DNA of 37,241 nt from CAZOKH01 sp964580315 (GCA_964580315.1 CAZOKH010000032.1:1-37241); one strand, 5' to 3'; counted from the first letter of the stretch, positions 1 to 7,960 are shown. The notes: generated by a model from the letters alone, not told the origin. Made by a program: numbers and translations.

Positions 1-7
1 AACGTTG

Positions 8-36
8 TTGTTATTGTGTGATTTGGGAACTATGTT
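8..36 (+). promoter_or_regulatory. Possible promoter of the radical-SAM operon
   Basis: A TTGTTA hexamer at 8-13 and a TATGTT hexamer at 31-36 are separated by 17 bases. Each matches the sigma-70 consensus at four of six positions. The following leader is about 30 bases and ends in a strong Shine-Dalgarno before the first gene at 72. This is the only promoter-like sequence visible before the run of genes to 7499, but the window edge cuts the upstream context. Confidence 0.3.
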
Positions 37-71
37 AAACTAAATGTTGTAGAAGAATTTGGAGGTAAACC

Positions 72-464
72 ATGAATGGATTAAAAATTGCAGGTTTCAT
101 TGGCTTCATTGTTGCGGCAATCATGTTGATATTTGGTTTCCTGTTCATTCTAGGTTCGGGCAGCCCGGAGGGTAGTTCCTCATGGTTTGGCACAGGTATG
201 CTAATTATGTTGATCGGCCTGGCAATGGCGGGAGGCAGCTTTGCGGCAGTTTCTTTTGCCAAACGCAAAGAAGCGCAGTCATCGCCAACCAATGTCACCC
301 TGAATGTCGATTTGCCGGCCAATGTCAGCATGGATATGCTTAAGTGCAAATCATGCGGCGGCGTCCTGTCAGCTAAAGATATTACCATGGTTGCCGGAGC
401 TCCTTGGGTGACCTGTCCTTACTGCCACACCACTTACCAGTTGACCGAAGACGTGAAGTGGTAA
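72..464 (+). CDS. Small membrane protein with C-terminal zinc ribbon
   Basis: This 130-residue protein has two hydrophobic segments (about residues 4-28 and 42-64). A cytosolic-looking tail follows, with CxxC pairs at C92/C95 and C115/C118 that form a zinc-ribbon-like knuckle. The start is fixed by GGAGG about six bases before the ATG. I do not recognise a named family. It sits 34 bases before the DUF2207-like gene and appears to open the radical-SAM operon. It could therefore be a membrane partner or scaffold for that system, but this rests only on context. The zinc-ribbon reading comes from cysteine spacing. The pattern is short and could instead bind another metal or be structural. Confidence 0.8.
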   Translation: MNGLKIAGFIGFIVAAIMLIFGFLFILGSGSPEGSSSWFGTGMLIMLIGLAMAGGSFAAVSFAKRKEAQSSPTNVTLNVDLPANVSMDMLKCKSCGGVLSAKDITMVAGAPWVTCPYCHTTYQLTEDVKW

Positions 465-498
465 CCAAATTGACTGGCCAAAATCTGGAGAAAAAGAG

Positions 499-2196
499 AT
501 GAAAAGGCGATTACTTTTAGGTGCGTTACTCTTATTTATCCTGCTTGCATACAACATTCAAAGCGCATTTGCCCAATCATATCTGTTCGAAGTTCCTGTG
601 ATGGATGTGGTGGTCACGCTTGATGACCAGGGATATGCTGAGATCGATTACATCCTGGAATTCCGCAACGCTGAAGGCGCCCACGAAATTGATTACATTG
701 ACCTGGGTTTGCCCAATAATAGCTTTAGCACGTCAAATATTACAGCCGATGTGGATGGGAATCCAATAACGGATATCAGCACTTCGGGATACCAGGGATC
801 GGGCACCGGTGTAGCATTAGGTCTGGGATCGAACGCCATTCAGCCCGGGCAATCGGGAAGGGTGCATGTCAATATCAGCGGAATTTCTGGGCTGTTGTAT
901 AACGATGACAACGATGAGAATTATGCCAGTTTTGGATTCTCTCCGGTCTGGTTTGGTTCAGATTATGTGCAAGGATCAACTTCATTATCAGTTGGTTTCA
1001 TTTTCCCACCAGGAATGACCTCTGAAGAGCCGCGTTATCACATACCGCAAAATTGGATTGGTGTGAATGAACCCGAAATGGGTGTGAACCCTGACGGACG
1101 GATCTATTATCGGTGGGCTTCTGATGACGCCAGCGCTTCATCTGAATACACTTTTGGGGCAAGTTTTCCCAAATCTCTGGTGCCAGAAACAGCCATTGCG
1201 GCTGCGCCTGTGTTTAATATAGATTTTGAAGAGATAATAAGTTTTGCCTGTTGCTTTGGCTTTTCCGGCTTTTTTGTTCTTTCATTGGGATTGGGAATCT
1301 ACCAATCAATCTGGGGAGCCCGAAAACGAAAATTAAAATACCTGCCGCCAAAAATTTCCGTGGAAGGACACGGCATTAAACGCGGCTTAACCGCCGTTGA
1401 AGCTGCCATTGTAATGGAACAGCCAATGGATAAAATTTTGACCATGGTGTTATTTGCCGTGGTGAAAAAAGGCGCTGCCGAAGTGCTTTCCAGGGATCCA
1501 TTGAAAATTTCAGTGGCAGAGACTCTACCGGAAGATTTACGACAATACGAAACCGACTTTTTAAAGGCGTTTGAAAAAGAAAAGGCCTCTGAACAACGAA
1601 AGCTGCTCCAAACCATGATGGTTAACCTGGTTAAGGAAGTATCTGAGAAAATGAAGGGTTTCAGCCGCAAAGAAACCATTGCCTATTATGAATCCATCAT
1701 GAAAGAAGCCTGGAAACAGGTAGAAGCAGCGGCAACACCTGAAGTGAAGGTTGAAAAATACGATGAGGTTATGGACTGGACTATGCTGGACCGCGATTAT
1801 CAAGACCGCACCCGCGATGTGTTCAGTTCGGGCCCGGTATTCATTCCGCATTGGTGGGGGCGCTATGATCCCTCATTCCGCACCGCCACCCAGGCCAGCG
1901 GAACATCGGTCAGCGCTGGCTCTGCGCCGAGCGGTTCGGGCGGGCAAACAATCTCCATGCCCAACTTACCAGGATCGGCTTTTGCGGCTTCTGTAATTAA
2001 CGGCAGCCAGGCATTCTCGGCGGGTGTGCTGGGAAATGTGACCAACTTCACAAGCGGCATTACCAACAAAACCAATCCCATCCCGGCAACAACCACAAGG
2101 TCTTCAGGCGGACGATCATGGGGCGGTGGAGGCGGCTGCGCTTGCGCCTGCGCCTGTGCCGGCTGCGCCTGTGCCTGTGCCGGCGGTGGTCGTTAA
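499..2196 (+). CDS. DUF2207-like membrane protein with Cys-Ala-rich C-terminal tail
   Basis: This 565-residue protein starts with a Sec-type signal peptide (residues 1-26, KRR then a Leu-rich core, ending near AFAQS). An extracytoplasmic beta-rich domain follows (about 27-245), then one clear transmembrane helix (about 246-270) ending in RKRK. The helical, charged region after it (270-450) should be cytosolic. This layout resembles the DUF2207 family, whose members often end in a Gly-rich low-complexity tail. Here the tail is Gly-rich and then changes to four Cys-Ala pairs, a Gly, and three more Cys-Ala pairs (C547 to A561), ending GGGR. GGAG lies eight bases before the ATG. A radical SAM/SPASM gene begins 20 bases downstream. 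By topology the cysteine tail faces the cytosol, where such enzymes work. I infer that this protein is the modified substrate, although the tail could instead bind metal or carry disulfides. Confidence 0.8.
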   Translation: MKRRLLLGALLLFILLAYNIQSAFAQSYLFEVPVMDVVVTLDDQGYAEIDYILEFRNAEGAHEIDYIDLGLPNNSFSTSNITADVDGNPITDISTSGYQGSGTGVALGLGSNAIQPGQSGRVHVNISGISGLLYNDDNDENYASFGFSPVWFGSDYVQGSTSLSVGFIFPPGMTSEEPRYHIPQNWIGVNEPEMGVNPDGRIYYRWASDDASASSEYTFGASFPKSLVPETAIAAAPVFNIDFEEIISFACCFGFSGFFVLSLGLGIYQSIWGARKRKLKYLPPKISVEGHGIKRGLTAVEAAIVMEQPMDKILTMVLFAVVKKGAAEVLSRDPLKISVAETLPEDLRQYETDFLKAFEKEKASEQRKLLQTMMVNLVKEVSEKMKGFSRKETIAYYESIMKEAWKQVEAAATPEVKVEKYDEVMDWTMLDRDYQDRTRDVFSSGPVFIPHWWGRYDPSFRTATQASGTSVSAGSAPSGSGGQTISMPNLPGSAFAASVINGSQAFSAGVLGNVTNFTSGITNKTNPIPATTTRSSGGRSWGGGGGCACACACAGCACACAGGGR

Positions 2197-2216
2197 CCCA
2201 TCTGGACTGCTAAGAT

Positions 2217-3626
2217 ATGAATCTGTTTGATTCGTTCCAAAAGAAATTCTTTCATTCAGACTCCGGGGTAATCATTCAAGATGAAAGCGGAGTGTCTGAT
2301 GAATTACGGCGTTATGATATTGAAGGTACGGGGTTCAAGAGTCGTGTCCATTTACGAGAAAATGAAGACGGTTCTGGTATTTTGCTGGTTAATGCCAGCC
2401 GGATTATGCATCTAAATCCGACGGCTGTTGAAATGGCAAAGTTTTACCTGGATAAAACGCCATTGGACATTGCTATTGGAAAATTGGCAAAGGCGTATAG
2501 CGCGCCCAGGCAAAAACTGAAAGAAGATTACCAGGAATTGATTTTTCAACTGGAGGAATTGATTGATCCTCAAGGGGCATGCCCGATTTGTGATTTGAAC
2601 CTGGACACATTGCCGCCATTTTCGACCATTCCATCAGCGCCTTATCGTATGGACCTTGCCGTTACCTATCGCTGCAATAATGACTGCGCCCATTGTTACA
2701 ATGATCGGCCGCGAAACTATCCTGAATTGACCACAGATCAGTGGAAATCCATTTTGAAGAAATTGTGGGAAATCGGCATTCCGCATATTGTTTTCACAGG
2801 TGGAGAACCTACCATGCGAAATGATTTGCCGGAATTGATCCAATTCGCAGAAAACCAGGGGCAAATCACCGGAATCAATACCAATGGAAGACGACTGAAG
2901 GACGGAGATTATGTTGAGCAGTTGAAAGCCGCAGGACTGGATCACATTCAAATTACGCTGGAATCGGCTGACCCAAAGATTCATGATGCGATTGTCAGGC
3001 GGCAAGGAGCCTGGGTTGAAACCATTCAGGGACTTGAAAACGCTTTAAAGTCATCATTGTTTGTGATGACCAACAGCACCCTTTTACAGCCAAACATTCA
3101 AACCTTGATGGATTTGCTAAACCTGCTGTCTGAAAAAGGTGTGCCAACGGTTGGACTAAATGCTTTGATCTATTCAGGAAAAGGCGCTGATTGCAATGTG
3201 GGATTGCTGGAAAGCGAACTTCCTACCTACCTGGAAAAGGCGCGTGATTTTACAATATCACACCATCAGCGGCTGATCTGGTATACCCCCACCCAGTATT
3301 GTCATTTTGACCCCAAACAATTGGACCTTGGGGTTAAGGGGTGTACGGCAGCATTGTATAACATGTGTGTGGAATCAAATGGTTCGGTCATCCCGTGCCA
3401 GTCATATTATTTTCCACTGGGAAATATATTGGAAGACGCGTGGGAAGATATCTGGAATCATCCTCTTGCGGTCAGTTTGCGCGAAAGACAGAATTTGCCA
3501 GAAGAATGTAAAAAATGTTCCTTTGTGAAAGAGTGCGGAGGGGGCTGCCCATTGGCGCGTATGGCCAGGCAAATTGATCCACCCAAAGCGATCCGTCCCT
3601 ATTCAAACATCACGGGAGGTAATTAA
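2217..3626 (+). CDS. Radical SAM/SPASM enzyme with fused PqqD-like domain
   Basis: This 469-residue protein has three parts. Residues about 40-120 resemble PqqD/RRE peptide-recognition domains (a GILLVNAS...HLNPTAVEMA stretch, then helices). The radical SAM core carries the CxxxCxxC cluster motif at C153, C157 and C160 and the GGEP motif at 195-198. The C-terminal SPASM region has multiple cysteines (NMC...IPC...EECKKC...EC..GC) suited to auxiliary Fe-S clusters. SPASM enzymes with a PqqD-like domain typically act on ribosomal peptides or proteins, for example sactipeptide and PqqE-type maturases. The gene sits directly behind the Cys-Ala-tailed membrane protein and abuts its own degenerate paralogue. 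The tail as substrate, and a thioether or other Cys-directed reaction, are inferences. The Shine-Dalgarno is weak (GGA about ten bases before the ATG), which suggests coupling to the upstream gene. Confidence 0.9.
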   Translation: MNLFDSFQKKFFHSDSGVIIQDESGVSDELRRYDIEGTGFKSRVHLRENEDGSGILLVNASRIMHLNPTAVEMAKFYLDKTPLDIAIGKLAKAYSAPRQKLKEDYQELIFQLEELIDPQGACPICDLNLDTLPPFSTIPSAPYRMDLAVTYRCNNDCAHCYNDRPRNYPELTTDQWKSILKKLWEIGIPHIVFTGGEPTMRNDLPELIQFAENQGQITGINTNGRRLKDGDYVEQLKAAGLDHIQITLESADPKIHDAIVRRQGAWVETIQGLENALKSSLFVMTNSTLLQPNIQTLMDLLNLLSEKGVPTVGLNALIYSGKGADCNVGLLESELPTYLEKARDFTISHHQRLIWYTPTQYCHFDPKQLDLGVKGCTAALYNMCVESNGSVIPCQSYYFPLGNILEDAWEDIWNHPLAVSLRERQNLPEECKKCSFVKECGGGCPLARMARQIDPPKAIRPYSNITGGN

Positions 3627-4787
3627 ATGAACTCGATTCGGAAAATGATTGAAAAGTTTTACCCGACGGCTCGACCACTGGAAGCGGGTGTGTTTCATTA
3701 TCAAGCACCTCCCACTGCAGCATTTCCTTATCGCTTGCATTTGCGCATTGAACCTGACGGCACCGGCCTGCTGATTGTCAATGCCAGCACGGTGTTGCAC
3801 CTCAATCAGACTGCCGTGGAATTTGCACACAGTTTTATTAACCAGGTGCCTGAAGAGGAAGCAATTAACCAGATAAAAAAGCGTTATAACGTCGATCGTG
3901 AACAGATCACGCTTGATTACCATGAATTTGTCGATCGACTGCAGATTCTCATTGAGACCCCCGACCTCGATCCGGTTACATACCTTGATTTTGAAAGGGC
4001 AGAGCCTTACGCTGGAGCTATTTCTGCCCCTTATCGATTGGATTGCGCTCTGACTTACCGTCTCTCTGATGAAAATAGTATCGGGGCAGCACCGACAGAG
4101 CGTGTGAAGCGGGAAATGCTCACCGAAGAATGGCAAACCATTTTATCCAAAGCCTGGCAGGCGGGGATTCCACATGTGGTTTTTACAGGCGGCGAACCCA
4201 CGCTGCGTCCTGATTTACCCGAAATTATCGCTTATGCTGAAAAACTGGGGCAGGTATCTGGATTATTAACCAATGGTTTAAGATTGTCTGAATGTGATTA
4301 TCTCCAGCAGCTTTTAAACAGTGGATTAGATCACATTCTGTTGACGCTTGACCCGGATGAAGAACAATCCTGGGAGGCATTGCGCGACGCACTGGCAGAA
4401 GATATTCATACCACCGTTCATTTGACGGTTACGCGAAAGTATGCACCACAAATATCGCAACTTCTTGATCGATTGAAAAGAATGGGTGTGGTGTGTATTT
4501 CGTTGAGTATTGATAATTTAGACCTGGACGCGGAATTAATTCGCGCGCGTCAAATGGTGGCTGACATGCAATTGCAATTGGTGTGGGATTTGCCGGTGCC
4601 GTATTCCCGCTCTCACCCTGTGGCACTGGAAACAAAGGAAGAAAATAAAACCAATGGAGAAAAGCATGCATGGCTGTATGTTGAACCCGACGGCGATGTT
4701 TTGTTGAGCCAGGGACAGCCGCTAGTTTTTGGAAACCTCCTGCGTGATTCCTGGGAAGAAGTCTGGTCCAGGGTGAAAGCTGCATAA
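3627..4787 (+). CDS. Pseudo-radical-SAM protein with PqqD-like domain, no Fe-S cysteines
   Basis: This 386-residue paralogue of the preceding enzyme keeps the PqqD-like domain (about 37-118) and the GGEP motif (188-191) with its surrounding fold. The active enzyme's YRCNNDCAHC is replaced here by YRLSDENSIG, so all three cluster ligands are missing. The SPASM cysteines are gone too: the IPCQ position reads LLSQ, and the protein ends after the EEVW segment. It therefore cannot hold the catalytic [4Fe-4S] cluster. It most likely acts as a non-catalytic partner that binds substrate or forms a heterodimer with the active enzyme. The ATG directly follows the previous stop codon and has GGGAGG seven bases upstream, so the two genes are translated together. 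The reading frame is intact throughout, so it is not a decaying pseudogene. Confidence 0.85.
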   Translation: MNSIRKMIEKFYPTARPLEAGVFHYQAPPTAAFPYRLHLRIEPDGTGLLIVNASTVLHLNQTAVEFAHSFINQVPEEEAINQIKKRYNVDREQITLDYHEFVDRLQILIETPDLDPVTYLDFERAEPYAGAISAPYRLDCALTYRLSDENSIGAAPTERVKREMLTEEWQTILSKAWQAGIPHVVFTGGEPTLRPDLPEIIAYAEKLGQVSGLLTNGLRLSECDYLQQLLNSGLDHILLTLDPDEEQSWEALRDALAEDIHTTVHLTVTRKYAPQISQLLDRLKRMGVVCISLSIDNLDLDAELIRARQMVADMQLQLVWDLPVPYSRSHPVALETKEENKTNGEKHAWLYVEPDGDVLLSQGQPLVFGNLLRDSWEEVWSRVKAA

Positions 4788-4789
4788 TC

Positions 4790-5527
4790 ATGCTCACGCC
4801 TGAGCAATGGCATACACATTTTTACTATCAGGCGCAGTGGACGAAGCAGGTCCGGGAAAAATTTTTTAAGAATTGGTCTGGGCAAAAACTTCGAATTCTT
4901 GAGGTTGGTTGTGGAACCGGTGCCATCATCGGTTCCACGGTTTTAAACAGCCAGGCGAATTTGTTTGGATTGGACTATTCATTTGAATACCTGGCACACT
5001 GTTCAAAAAACAATCGTCAGATTCATCTAACATGCGGAAACGCCAATCAATTGCCGTTTTGCAGTGGCGCATTCGAAATCACATTTTGCCATTTTTTGCT
5101 TCTGTGGTTGAAGGATCCATTAATTGCCCTGGAAGAGATGGCGCGCGTCACACGAAAAGGCGGGTGGGTGGCTGCCTTCGCAGAACCCGACCATGCTGCC
5201 AGGATTGACTATCCAGCATCTTGTGAGAAGACCGGCAAGGCGCAGGCGGTTTCTCTTCAAAGGCAGGGGGTAGATTTGCAGAGCGGCCGAAAACTGACCG
5301 AGTGGATGCTTGATTGCGGATTGCACAACATTGAAGTTGGCATTCTTGGAGCCCACTGGACGGTTGATCAGAAAAATGAGATTTCTGAAGAAGCCAGAAT
5401 GCTCGAACACGATTTGAAGTGGCTGTTAGATGATGAAAAGAAGGATGTACCAAAAAGAACAAGCCCGGGTGATATGAAAAAAAGCGTGATCTTTGTTCCA
5501 ACTTTTTATGCCTGGGGACAGGTTTAA
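4790..5527 (+). CDS. Class I SAM-dependent methyltransferase
   Basis: This 245-residue protein has a Rossmann-type methyltransferase motif I (ILEVGCGTGAI, about 36-46), an acidic motif II (FGLDYS) and a methyltransferase type 11 layout (NANQLPF, then a VTRKGGW post-motif). It starts two bases after the pseudo-radical-SAM stop codon with no good Shine-Dalgarno of its own, so translational coupling is likely. The target cannot be read from the sequence. In context it may methylate the modified tail protein or a small intermediate. A role in unrelated small-molecule metabolism is the alternative. Confidence 0.85.
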   Translation: MLTPEQWHTHFYYQAQWTKQVREKFFKNWSGQKLRILEVGCGTGAIIGSTVLNSQANLFGLDYSFEYLAHCSKNNRQIHLTCGNANQLPFCSGAFEITFCHFLLLWLKDPLIALEEMARVTRKGGWVAAFAEPDHAARIDYPASCEKTGKAQAVSLQRQGVDLQSGRKLTEWMLDCGLHNIEVGILGAHWTVDQKNEISEEARMLEHDLKWLLDDEKKDVPKRTSPGDMKKSVIFVPTFYAWGQV

Positions 5528-5614
5528 AAGCATTACAATAAAGATTGCCCGTATCCATTGCGTCGCATTTTTTGTCGTTCTTAATAATACAAAAATATTG
5601 ATCCTGGAGGAAAC

Positions 5615-6544
5615 ATGACGATAAAAGTAGCAGTGATTGGTCTGGGGGGAATTGCGTTGAAGGGGCACATGCCTGTTTTGACGGAGAGAGAAGATATTGA
5701 AATGGTCTTTTACAGCAGGTCACAGGAAAAATTGGAAAGCCTGATGAAAAAATATCGGGTGAATGAGGGTTCCACTGATCTTGAAAAAATCATTCAATCC
5801 AAACCTGACGCCGCTTTTATTCTTACCCCTGTGGGTTCACATTTTGACCTGACTGAAAAATTCTTGAATGCGGGAATTGATGTGATGCTGGAAAAACCGG
5901 CGACCGGGGAATCGCACACTGCGAAAAAATTGGCTGAACTGGCAGATGCCCGTGACCGGGTATTAATGATTGCGTTTAACCGCCGTTTTGCCCCCCTGAG
6001 TATTAAAGCCAAGCAAGTGTGGGCTGACCGGCCGGTCGCCCAGGCCATATTTGAAAAACACCGTGCCAAACCCGGATATCCGGATTTCTTTTCCTATATG
6101 AATGAGGAACTGATTCACACGATTGATTTGTTGCGCTTTTTTTGTGGAGAAGCAGAAGTTATCAATACACGGTTCCTGGAAGAAGGCGGAAAACTGGTTC
6201 GTGCAAGCAGCATGCTCATGCTGGAAAATGGCGGTTATGCCACAGTTGCCGGCTGCCTGACTGCCGGTCACTGGTTTGAGCATTATGCCATGCATGGAGG
6301 TGAAGCCTCGTTGTATATGGATGCTTTCTACCAGGTTACCATGGCGACAGGGGATTCAAAACAAACCTGGGAACAACCCTATGCCAGTTCCTGGGATACC
6401 AACCTGAAAGGGCGTGGTTTCGTGGATCAGATTGATCATTTCTTTACCTGCGTTAAGAATCACCAGAAACCACTGACGGATGCCTGGGAATGCTACAAGA
6501 CGCAGTTGCTGGTTGAAGCCATGGTCGAAAAAGCAAAAGTCTAA
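5615..6544 (+). CDS. Gfo/Idh/MocA-family oxidoreductase (first of a tandem pair)
   Basis: This 309-residue protein opens with a dinucleotide-binding Rossmann motif (VAVIGLGGIA). It has the EKPA signature that carries the catalytic lysine of this family (about residues 94-97), followed by RRFAP and a HTIDLLRFFCG motif, where His and Asp lie near the active site. These enzymes oxidise or reduce sugar-like alcohols or related substrates with NAD(P). The protein is slightly shorter than typical members. GGAGG lies four bases before the ATG. An 87-base gap precedes it, with a poor promoter-like pair (TTGCGT at 5558, TAATAA at 5582), so an internal promoter is possible. The next gene is a close paralogue. 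The substrate is unknown; a redox step in the same modification pathway is inferred from position only. Confidence 0.88.
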   Translation: MTIKVAVIGLGGIALKGHMPVLTEREDIEMVFYSRSQEKLESLMKKYRVNEGSTDLEKIIQSKPDAAFILTPVGSHFDLTEKFLNAGIDVMLEKPATGESHTAKKLAELADARDRVLMIAFNRRFAPLSIKAKQVWADRPVAQAIFEKHRAKPGYPDFFSYMNEELIHTIDLLRFFCGEAEVINTRFLEEGGKLVRASSMLMLENGGYATVAGCLTAGHWFEHYAMHGGEASLYMDAFYQVTMATGDSKQTWEQPYASSWDTNLKGRGFVDQIDHFFTCVKNHQKPLTDAWECYKTQLLVEAMVEKAKV

Positions 6545-6563
6545 TCCATGTGAGGATGCAAGA

Positions 6564-7499
6564 ATGATTCAAACAAAAACAGCCATCATTGGGTTGGGCG
6601 ATATTGCCCAAAAAGCATATTTGCCGATCTTAACCCAGAATCCAGAACTGGATTTATTTATCCACAGTCGAACGCCTGAGCGCGTCCAGCGAATTCAAAA
6701 CAAGTATCATATTCAGAATGCGTCCTGTAATTTTGATGATGTTATCAACTGGCAGCCGGATGTGGTCTTTATTTTGACTCCTCCTGAGATACACGCTCCA
6801 ATGGCTGAACGATTCCTGTCGATGGAAGCCGATGTTTTTTTGGAAAAACCCGCCACCACATCATCAAAAGAAACGCTTCGGTTGGCTGAGATTGCCCAGA
6901 AAAACAACCGCGTTTTGATGGTGGGCATGAACAGGCGGTTTGCCCCCATTAATGTACAGGCAAAAAAACTTTGGGGTGAACGGAACGTGAGCCTGGCGTA
7001 TTTTGAAAAACACCGAGCCAAACCCTTCCATCCCAACCTGTTCGTTCATGTTAATGAAGAATGGATTCATACGATTGATTTGATGCGCTTCTTTTGCGGA
7101 GAAGCCAGGGTTATTGAAACCATCTATCAGGCAGACAGCCGGTATATGCAAAATGCGTTGTGCAGGTTGGAGTTGGATAATGGCGCTGATGCGTATCTAA
7201 TGGGCTGCATGAGCGCCGCTGGCTGGCAGGAAAGATATACCCTGGAAGGCGGCGGCGCATCGCTGCGAATTGAGGCTTTTGAATTTTTAGATTGGCATTC
7301 AGAGAATTGCCATCAGGTTATTCGGCAGGGCTATGATCGCGAATGGAAACCCAGCCTTGAAGCGCGCGGTTTTGTCGGAGAGATTGATCACTTTTTTCAA
7401 TGTGTTCAAACCAGGGCCACTCCTGCCTGTTCTGCTTTTGACCAGTTCAAAACACAATTGCTGGTTGAGGCAATTGTGCAAAAACAAATCGAATCTTAA
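6564..7499 (+). CDS. Gfo/Idh/MocA-family oxidoreductase (second of a tandem pair)
   Basis: This 311-residue paralogue of the preceding gene shares the Rossmann start (TAIIGLGDIAQ), the EKPA lysine motif, NRRFAP, and a nearly identical block running from EKHRAKP to HTIDLMRFFCGEA. The start chosen is the ATG at 6564, which has GAGG eight bases upstream. An upstream ATG at 6480 would overlap the previous gene by about 65 bases and add a non-homologous leader. The two proteins probably arose by tandem duplication and may form a heteromer or act on successive intermediates. It is the last gene of the + strand run. No clear terminator was seen before the tRNA-Gln promoter. Confidence 0.88.
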   Translation: MIQTKTAIIGLGDIAQKAYLPILTQNPELDLFIHSRTPERVQRIQNKYHIQNASCNFDDVINWQPDVVFILTPPEIHAPMAERFLSMEADVFLEKPATTSSKETLRLAEIAQKNNRVLMVGMNRRFAPINVQAKKLWGERNVSLAYFEKHRAKPFHPNLFVHVNEEWIHTIDLMRFFCGEARVIETIYQADSRYMQNALCRLELDNGADAYLMGCMSAAGWQERYTLEGGGASLRIEAFEFLDWHSENCHQVIRQGYDREWKPSLEARGFVGEIDHFFQCVQTRATPACSAFDQFKTQLLVEAIVQKQIES

Positions 7500-7546
7500 A
7501 AAATCAGTTTCGGCTTTTCGGGTCTGGAAAAATTCCGGGCTAGTGG

Positions 7547-7552
7547 TATAAT
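7547..7552 (+). promoter_or_regulatory. -10 box (TATAAT) of tRNA-Gln
   Basis: A perfect TATAAT lies 16 bases upstream of the mature tRNA 5' end. No convincing -35 hexamer is seen at the usual spacing. Confidence 0.6.
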
Positions 7553-7568
7553 ACAGCCGTTGTTGAAT

Positions 7569-7639
7569 TGGGGGTTCGTCTAACGGTAGGACAGCGGACT
7601 CTGAATCCGTATGTGGAGGTTCGAATCCTTCACCCCCAG
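7569..7639 (+). tRNA. tRNA-Gln(CUG)
   Basis: The acceptor strands TGGGGGT and ACCCCCA pair across 7569-7575 and 7632-7638. The anticodon loop CTCTGAA gives anticodon CTG, reading CAG (Gln). A TTCGAAT T-loop is present. The 3' CCA is not encoded. This would be the minor Gln isoacceptor; the matching synthetase gene glnS lies at the far end of the window. Confidence 0.93.
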
Positions 7640-7644
7640 CTTAG

Positions 7645-7682
7645 AAAAAGAGAAACCCCGATGAGGGGTTTTTCTTTTTTTT
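7645..7682 (+). terminator. Rho-independent terminator after tRNA-Gln
   Basis: A long hairpin (AAACCCC, five-base loop, GGGGTTT) extends outward through A/T pairs to about 15 pairs and runs into a T-rich tract. Because the arms are A-rich and T-rich, it could also stop transcription of the minus-strand gene ending at 7715. Confidence 0.85.
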
Positions 7683-7714
7683 GGTAAATTTTTTAAAAAA
7701 TTTTGTAGAAACAA

Positions 7715-7960
7715 CTAATCTTCGTCGATCCAATTTTCATCTTCATCGTCATCATCAAGATCTTCTTCCAGATCTTCCCATGAATCGACATCTTCTTCCA
7801 GCTCTTCTTCACCTTCCCAGACTTCTTCTTCCTCGACCAGGTTCTCAGAAGGGTGATAGGTTAAACAACCTTTGTCGGGGTCAAGTTCAATTGCAGCAGC
7901 GGTGCAATAGCCGTCATCAAGAAAAGCACAATCGAAATAATGGCAATGGATTCGAGCCAT
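7715..7960 (-). CDS. DUF1540-like small protein with acidic tail
   Basis: This 81-residue protein carries four cysteines in its first 32 residues (C6, C11, C19, C32) in a context, IHCHYFDC then YCTAAAIEL, that resembles the short metal-binding-like DUF1540 domain. The second half is almost all Asp, Glu and Trp. The ATG at 7960 is preferred over the GTG two codons upstream, because AGGAG lies seven bases before the ATG but touches the GTG. It lies just downstream of relA on the same strand, with a gap of about 45 bases, so co-transcription is possible. The function is unknown. A metal-binding or protein-docking role is only a guess from composition. Confidence 0.7.
   Translation of the reverse strand: MARIHCHYFDCAFLDDGYCTAAAIELDPDKGCLTYHPSENLVEEEEVWEGEEELEEDVDSWEDLEEDLDDDDEDENWIDED

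Noticed and set aside
6480..6563. Longer start for the second Gfo/Idh/MocA gene
   Set aside because: It overlaps the previous gene and precedes the Rossmann motif with unrelated residues. GAGG is placed correctly only for 6564.
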